This document shows, piece by piece, positions 7,371 to 10,628 of a stretch of 10,628 nucleotides of DNA (the first letter of the stretch is position 1; each line of letters opens with the position of its first letter). Below the pieces are notes generated by a model. That model made no database searches and was not told where the DNA came from. It saw only the letters and a list, made by a program, of their open reading frames with translations. Origin of the DNA: JACVRW01 sp046735115. GTDB taxonomy: Bacteria; Actinomycetota; Thermoleophilia; Solirubrobacterales; Thermoleophilaceae. A program made the position numbers and the translations under genes. The DNA lies in contig JBKPSR010000139.1 in NCBI GenBank assembly GCA_046735115.1, positions 1 through 10,628 on the forward strand, in the 5' to 3' direction.

Positions 7371-8203
7371 AGCTTGGTCCCGATGCCCTCGTCCGTGAAC
7401 AGCTCGAGCAGCAGGCTGTGCGGCATGCGGCCATCCAGGATGTGCGCGTTGCCCACGCCGGACTCGAGCGCGTGCACGGCGGCCTCGAGCTTCGGCCGCA
7501 TCCCGCCCATGACCTGCGGAAGCCGCTCGCGCACCTCCTGCGCCGTCGCCTCGGAGATCCGGCTCCCCGGGTCCTCGGGATCCGCGCGCCAGCTCTCCAC
7601 GTCGGTGAGGAACACCAGCTTGAATGCCGCGAGCGCCTGGGCCACCGCGGCCGCCGCGGCGTCCGCGTTCACGTTGTACGAGTTCCCCTCGGTGTCGGCG
7701 CCGACCGACGCCACGACCGGTATGTAGTCCTCGGCGATATGGAGCAGCACGTCCACGTCGACCGTCTCGATCTCGCCCACGAAACCGATGTCGGTCTCGC
7801 CGCCGGCCAGCCGCTTCCTCACCGTGAAGAGGCAGCCGTCGTCGCCGCACAGGCCCACCGCCGGCTGTCCGTAGCGGTTGATCCGCAGCACGATGTCCTT
7901 GTTCTGCTTCCCGACCAGCACCATCTTCGCCACCTCGACCGTGGCCTCGTCGGACACGCGCAGGCCCTCCACGAAGCGCACCTCCATCCCGAGCCGCTCC
8001 ATGTAGCTGGTGATGTCGGGGCCGCCGCCATGCACCACCACCGGGTTCATGCCGACGTACTTCAGAAGCACCACGTCGCGCGCGAACTCCTCGCGCAGCT
8101 CGGCCTCGACCATCGCGGCGCCGCCGTACTTGATCACCACGGTCTTCCCGTGGAAATCCCTGATGTAGGGAAGCGCCTCCAGGAGCGTCGCGACGTCCCT
8201 CAC
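7361..8203 (-). CDS. argB: Acetylglutamate kinase
   Basis: It phosphorylates N-acetylglutamate with ATP, the usual control point of arginine synthesis. The 280-residue protein shows the amino acid kinase fold: KYGGAAM (25-31), HGGGPDI (58-64), YNVNADAAA (176-184), FLTDV (198-202) and GGMRPKLE (233-240). The N-terminal helix before the first strand (LLEALPYIRDFHGK, 7-20) and the C-terminal TDEGIGTKLW (270-279) match the arginine-sensitive hexameric class, so feedback inhibition by arginine is likely; this is inferred from family knowledge. The start is GTG, overlapping the argJ stop in GTGA, with GGAG eight bases upstream. The end overlaps the chosen argD start by ten bases. Confidence 0.96.
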   Translation of the reverse strand: MRDVATLLEALPYIRDFHGKTVVIKYGGAAMVEAELREEFARDVVLLKYVGMNPVVVHGGGPDITSYMERLGMEVRFVEGLRVSDEATVEVAKMVLVGKQNKDIVLRINRYGQPAVGLCGDDGCLFTVRKRLAGGETDIGFVGEIETVDVDVLLHIAEDYIPVVASVGADTEGNSYNVNADAAAAAVAQALAAFKLVFLTDVESWRADPEDPGSRISEATAQEVRERLPQVMGGMRPKLEAAVHALESGVGNAHILDGRMPHSLLLELFTDEGIGTKLWP

Positions 8204-9438
8204 GATGTGTACTCCGCGTTGAAGCTCACGTACTCGGGACTGAGGTCGGAGAAGAAGACCTCCGTCTCACCGCCCTCCCCTGGCAGCGTGAGCGCGTACT
8301 CGACCTCGTCGCCCTGGACGAGCTCCGCCGGGGCGGGCTCGACGACGTCGCCCGCCGAGACCACTTGGCGACCCTCGATCTCGAGGTCGACGATGAATGG
8401 ATCGCCCGGGGGCCAGACCTGGCCGGCCGCCTGGAGGATGCGGCCGAAGTTTGGATCGCCGCCGTGGAGCGCCGACTTCACGAGCGGCGAGTTGGCGACA
8501 GCGCGCGCCACCGGCTCGACGGCGTCCGGGGCGCCCGTGACGACCACTCGCCCGACCCGGCGGGCGCCCTCGCCGTCGTGGACGATCTCGAGCGCGAGCT
8601 GGCGGAGCAGGGCGTCGAGCGCCTCGCCGAGCGCGAGCTCGTCGGGCGACTCGGCCTCGACTCTCGTGCCGGAGGCACCGCTCGCCAGCGCCACGATGGT
8701 GTCGCTGGTCGAGAGCTGTCCGTCGACCGTGATGCGGTCGAAGGAGCGCTTCACGCAGACGCCGGTGAGGAGGTCGAGCGTCGCCGCGTCGAGCGCGGCG
8801 TCGGTCTCGACGAAGCAGAACATCGTCGCGTGGCGGGGCGAGATCATGCCGGCGCCCTTCGCCTGCGCGGCGAGGCGGACGCTGCCCGACGGGAGCGTCA
8901 CGTCGAGACAGGCGCGCTTGGGGCCGGCGTCGCTCGTGAGGATCGCCTGCGAGAAGTCTGCGGCGTCGGGCCCGAGCGCGGCGCAGGCGGAGCGAACGCC
9001 GTCAACCGCCCGCTGGCGCGGCAGCTCGACTCCGATCACCCCCGTGGACGCGACCGCCACCTGACCCGGCTCCACCCCCAGCCCCTCCGCCGCGGCGGCC
9101 TGCATGGCGGCCGCGGTCTCCAGCCCGCGCACGCCGTCGCCGACGTTCGAGCAGCCGGAGTTGGCCGCGACGGCCCGCAGCCGGTCGAGGTCCGCCTCCT
9201 TCGAGACTATGACCGGCGCTCCGACTCGGGCGTTGGTGGTGAAGCGGGCCGCGGACGCGGTGTCAGGCTCGTCGGAGGCCAGCACGCCGACATCGAGCCA
9301 GGTCGGCTTGATGCCCGCCGCGACGCCCGCGGCCCTGAAGCCGGCCGGCAGGAGGTGCGGCTCGAGCTCGGCGACGTGCGCGGGCGCCTCGACCCAGCGC
9401 GAGCGGAAGAAGGCGGCGGGAGCGGCGCTCTCGGTCAC
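8200..9438 (-). CDS. argJ: Glutamate N-acetyltransferase / amino-acid acetyltransferase (ArgJ proenzyme)
   Basis: ArgJ moves the acetyl group from N-acetylornithine to glutamate, recycling it; bifunctional members also use acetyl-CoA. The 412-residue precursor has the self-cleavage site STGVIG with nucleophile T132, giving alpha (1-131) and beta (132-412) chains. Also seen are GFRAAGVAAGIKP (33-45), NSGCSN (93-98), KGAGMISP (194-201), HGGDPNFGRI (325-334) and the typical end YVSFNAEYTS. The segment DGQLSTSDT (239-247) has S where many relatives have N. About 30 residues precede the usual N-terminus. The GTG start has GAGG eight bases upstream (9447-9450). The gap from argC is 25 bases. Whether it is bifunctional cannot be read from the sequence; no argA is in view. 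Confidence 0.95.
   Translation of the reverse strand: MTESAAPAAFFRSRWVEAPAHVAELEPHLLPAGFRAAGVAAGIKPTWLDVGVLASDEPDTASAARFTTNARVGAPVIVSKEADLDRLRAVAANSGCSNVGDGVRGLETAAAMQAAAAEGLGVEPGQVAVASTGVIGVELPRQRAVDGVRSACAALGPDAADFSQAILTSDAGPKRACLDVTLPSGSVRLAAQAKGAGMISPRHATMFCFVETDAALDAATLDLLTGVCVKRSFDRITVDGQLSTSDTIVALASGASGTRVEAESPDELALGEALDALLRQLALEIVHDGEGARRVGRVVVTGAPDAVEPVARAVANSPLVKSALHGGDPNFGRILQAAGQVWPPGDPFIVDLEIEGRQVVSAGDVVEPAPAELVQGDEVEYALTLPGEGGETEVFFSDLSPEYVSFNAEYTS
8212..8215 (-). promoter_or_regulatory. Ribosome binding site of argB
   Basis: GGAG on the minus strand, inside the argJ 3' end, lies eight bases before the GTG at 8203. Together with the GTGA overlap it supports coupled translation of argJ and argB. 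Confidence 0.65.
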
Positions 9439-9446
9439 GTCTGCGG

Positions 9447-9450
9447 CCTC
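9447..9450 (-). promoter_or_regulatory. Ribosome binding site of argJ
   Basis: GAGG on the minus strand lies eight bases before the GTG at 9438, in the 25-base argC-argJ gap. It supports the start that keeps the N-terminal extension. Confidence 0.6.
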
Positions 9451-9463
9451 GTCTCGGGCTTCG

Positions 9464-10450
9464 TCACTCGAGGCCCTCCGTCTCCGGCAGGCCGAGCATC
9501 AGGTTCAGGTCCTGGACCGCCTGGCCGGCTGCGCCCTTCCAGAGGTTGTCGATCGCGGCGAGCGCGATCATCCGTCCGCCGACCGCCTTGACGTGGATCC
9601 GGCAGCGGTTCGTCTCGCGGACCTCGTCCGTGCCGGGCGGCTCGGCGACGAGGTCGATGAAGGGCTCGTCCTCGTATGCCTCTCGATACAGATCGGTCAC
9701 CTCGGCTTCACCGAGGTCTGTGCTCACGTAACAGCTGGCGAGGAGGCCCTGCTCGATCGGGACGAGGTGCGGCACGAACGTGAACGACGCGCCGTTCGCG
9801 AGCTCCTGCTCCAGCTCGGCGGCGTGGCGGTGGCCCTCGATCCCATAGGCCTGGACGTTCTCCGTCACGGATACGAAGTGAGTGGTCTGGCTGGCCTCGC
9901 GGCCGGCGCCGGACACGCCGGACTTGGCGTCGACCACGACGTCGGCGATGTGCTCCCGGAGCGGCCAGAGGGCGAGCAGCGCGGCGGTCGGGTAGCAGCC
10001 CGGCGCCGCCACGAGGCCCGCGCCGCGGATCTCGTCGCGGTGCGCCTCCGCGAGGCCGTAGACGGCCTCGTCGAGCAGCTCCGGCGCGGCGTGAGCCTGG
10101 TACCAGCGCTCGTAGCTCTTCCGGCCGAGGCGGAAGTCGGCGGATAGGTCCACGACCCGTAGGCCGCGCTCGCGAAGCGCCTTGACGGCGGCCGCGGCGG
10201 CGCCGTGCGGATACGCCACTACCGCCGACTGCGCGCGCGCCGCGATCGAGTCCGCGTCGAACTCCTCGAGCTCGAGCGGCACGCGGTAGCGCGGATACAG
10301 CTCGTCGTGGCGCCGCCCGGCGTCCGACCGCGCGGTGACCACGGTGAGCTCGAGCGACGGATGCCGCCGGAGGATGGCCGCGGCGACCGCGCCGCCGTAG
10401 CCCGCTGCGCCGATGACGGCAACCTGCTGGGGGAGTGACCGCCTAGGCAC
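9464..10450 (-). CDS. argC: N-acetyl-gamma-glutamyl-phosphate reductase
   Basis: It reduces N-acetylglutamyl phosphate with NADPH to the semialdehyde, the step after ArgB. The 328-residue protein begins with a Rossmann motif (VIGAAGYGG, 12-20). The catalytic cysteine is C152 in APGCYPTAALL, the substrate segment KSGVSGAGR lies at 176-184, the catalytic-His region GHRHAAE at 206-212, and DNLWKGAAGQAVQDLNLM at 301-318. The length is slightly shorter than the roughly 340 common for the family but nothing looks missing. The GTG start at 10450 overlaps the pheT end by eight bases and has a near-perfect GGAGG eight bases upstream, which decides the start. It is the first arg gene of the unit and has no separate promoter space. 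Confidence 0.96.
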   Translation of the reverse strand: MPRRSLPQQVAVIGAAGYGGAVAAAILRRHPSLELTVVTARSDAGRRHDELYPRYRVPLELEEFDADSIAARAQSAVVAYPHGAAAAAVKALRERGLRVVDLSADFRLGRKSYERWYQAHAAPELLDEAVYGLAEAHRDEIRGAGLVAAPGCYPTAALLALWPLREHIADVVVDAKSGVSGAGREASQTTHFVSVTENVQAYGIEGHRHAAELEQELANGASFTFVPHLVPIEQGLLASCYVSTDLGEAEVTDLYREAYEDEPFIDLVAEPPGTDEVRETNRCRIHVKAVGGRMIALAAIDNLWKGAAGQAVQDLNLMLGLPETEGLE

Positions 10451-10628
10451 GCAGGTGGCCTCCGATCGATTCGAGCTCGCTCTCGATCGCGGCCCGGCGC
10501 TCGGCGACCTCCTCGTCGGTGAGCGTCCGGTCGGGCGCCCGGAATTCGAGGCGAAGGGCGAGCGACTTGTTGCCCTCGCCGACCTGCTCGCCGTGGTAGA
10601 GGTCGAAGACGCGGACCGACGCCAAGAG
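10443..10628 (-). CDS. pheT: Phenylalanyl-tRNA synthetase beta subunit, C-terminal end (partial)
   Basis: The last 61 residues of a protein run in from the right edge and stop at TAG (10443-10445). The segment VRVFDLYHGEQVGEGNKSLA, followed by LRLEF and RTLTDEE, is the hallmark of the FDX-ACB anticodon-binding domain that ends PheT, and the final helix ends GGHLRA. PheT with PheS charges tRNA-Phe. The 5' part lies outside the window. The downstream argC starts eight bases inside this gene, so the two are very likely cotranscribed. Confidence 0.9.
   Translation of the reverse strand, partial: LLASVRVFDLYHGEQVGEGNKSLALRLEFRAPDRTLTDEEVAERRAAIESELESIGGHLRA
10459..10463 (-). promoter_or_regulatory. 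Ribosome binding site of argC
   Basis: GGAGG on the minus strand lies eight bases before the GTG at 10450, inside the last codons of pheT. It is the best Shine-Dalgarno match in the window and fixes the argC start, ruling out a later one. Confidence 0.8.

Noticed and set aside
7418..9591. Long + strand ORFs (7418-9064, 8365-9591)
   Set aside because: They are antisense to argB and argJ, with shadow-like composition and no motif.

Overview
The window is chromosomal DNA from a G+C-rich bacterium. Third codon positions are mostly G or C, and long shadow ORFs run antisense to nearly every gene. The gene content suggests an actinobacterium, probably a deep-branching one such as Thermoleophilia (Gaiellales/Solirubrobacterales): pheT followed directly by an arg operon, a PknB-type kinase with a beta-propeller, a BTAD regulator with a USP-like C-terminus, and a lipoprotein substrate-binding protein of a type I associate with that class. 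The lineage is inferred from remembered protein families, not from a marker gene or a search.

Left part, + strand (1-3340). A possible 3' end of a gene (stop at 76-78) is followed by a strong hairpin (100-136). Next come two overlapping genes. The first encodes a transmembrane Ser/Thr kinase with a seven-bladed extracytoplasmic beta-propeller (187-2037). The second encodes a lipoprotein of the branched-chain amino acid substrate-binding family (2027-3340). No transporter permease or ATPase gene is present, so the binding protein may work as a sensor partner rather than as part of an uptake system.

Right part, - strand (10628-3337, read right to left). The C-terminal end of pheT is followed by argC, argJ, argB, argD, argG and a BTAD/SARP-like regulator. 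Junctions are overlaps or gaps of at most 25 bases, so this looks like one transcription unit entering from outside the window. ArgJ supplies N-acetylglutamate or recycles acetyl groups, ArgB and ArgC convert it to the semialdehyde, ArgD makes N-acetylornithine, and ArgG makes argininosuccinate. The genes for carbamoylation (argF), argininosuccinate lyase (argH) and the usual repressor (argR) are not in view.

The two halves meet tail to tail, with their stop codons interlocked in four bases (3337-3340). The most interesting feature is the neighbourhood of kinase-propeller, binding lipoprotein and SARP-like regulator. It recalls the Streptomyces AfsK/AfsR kinase-regulator pair, but has an unusual regulator C-terminus and an added binding protein. 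No mobile elements, CRISPR arrays, tRNA or rRNA genes were seen.
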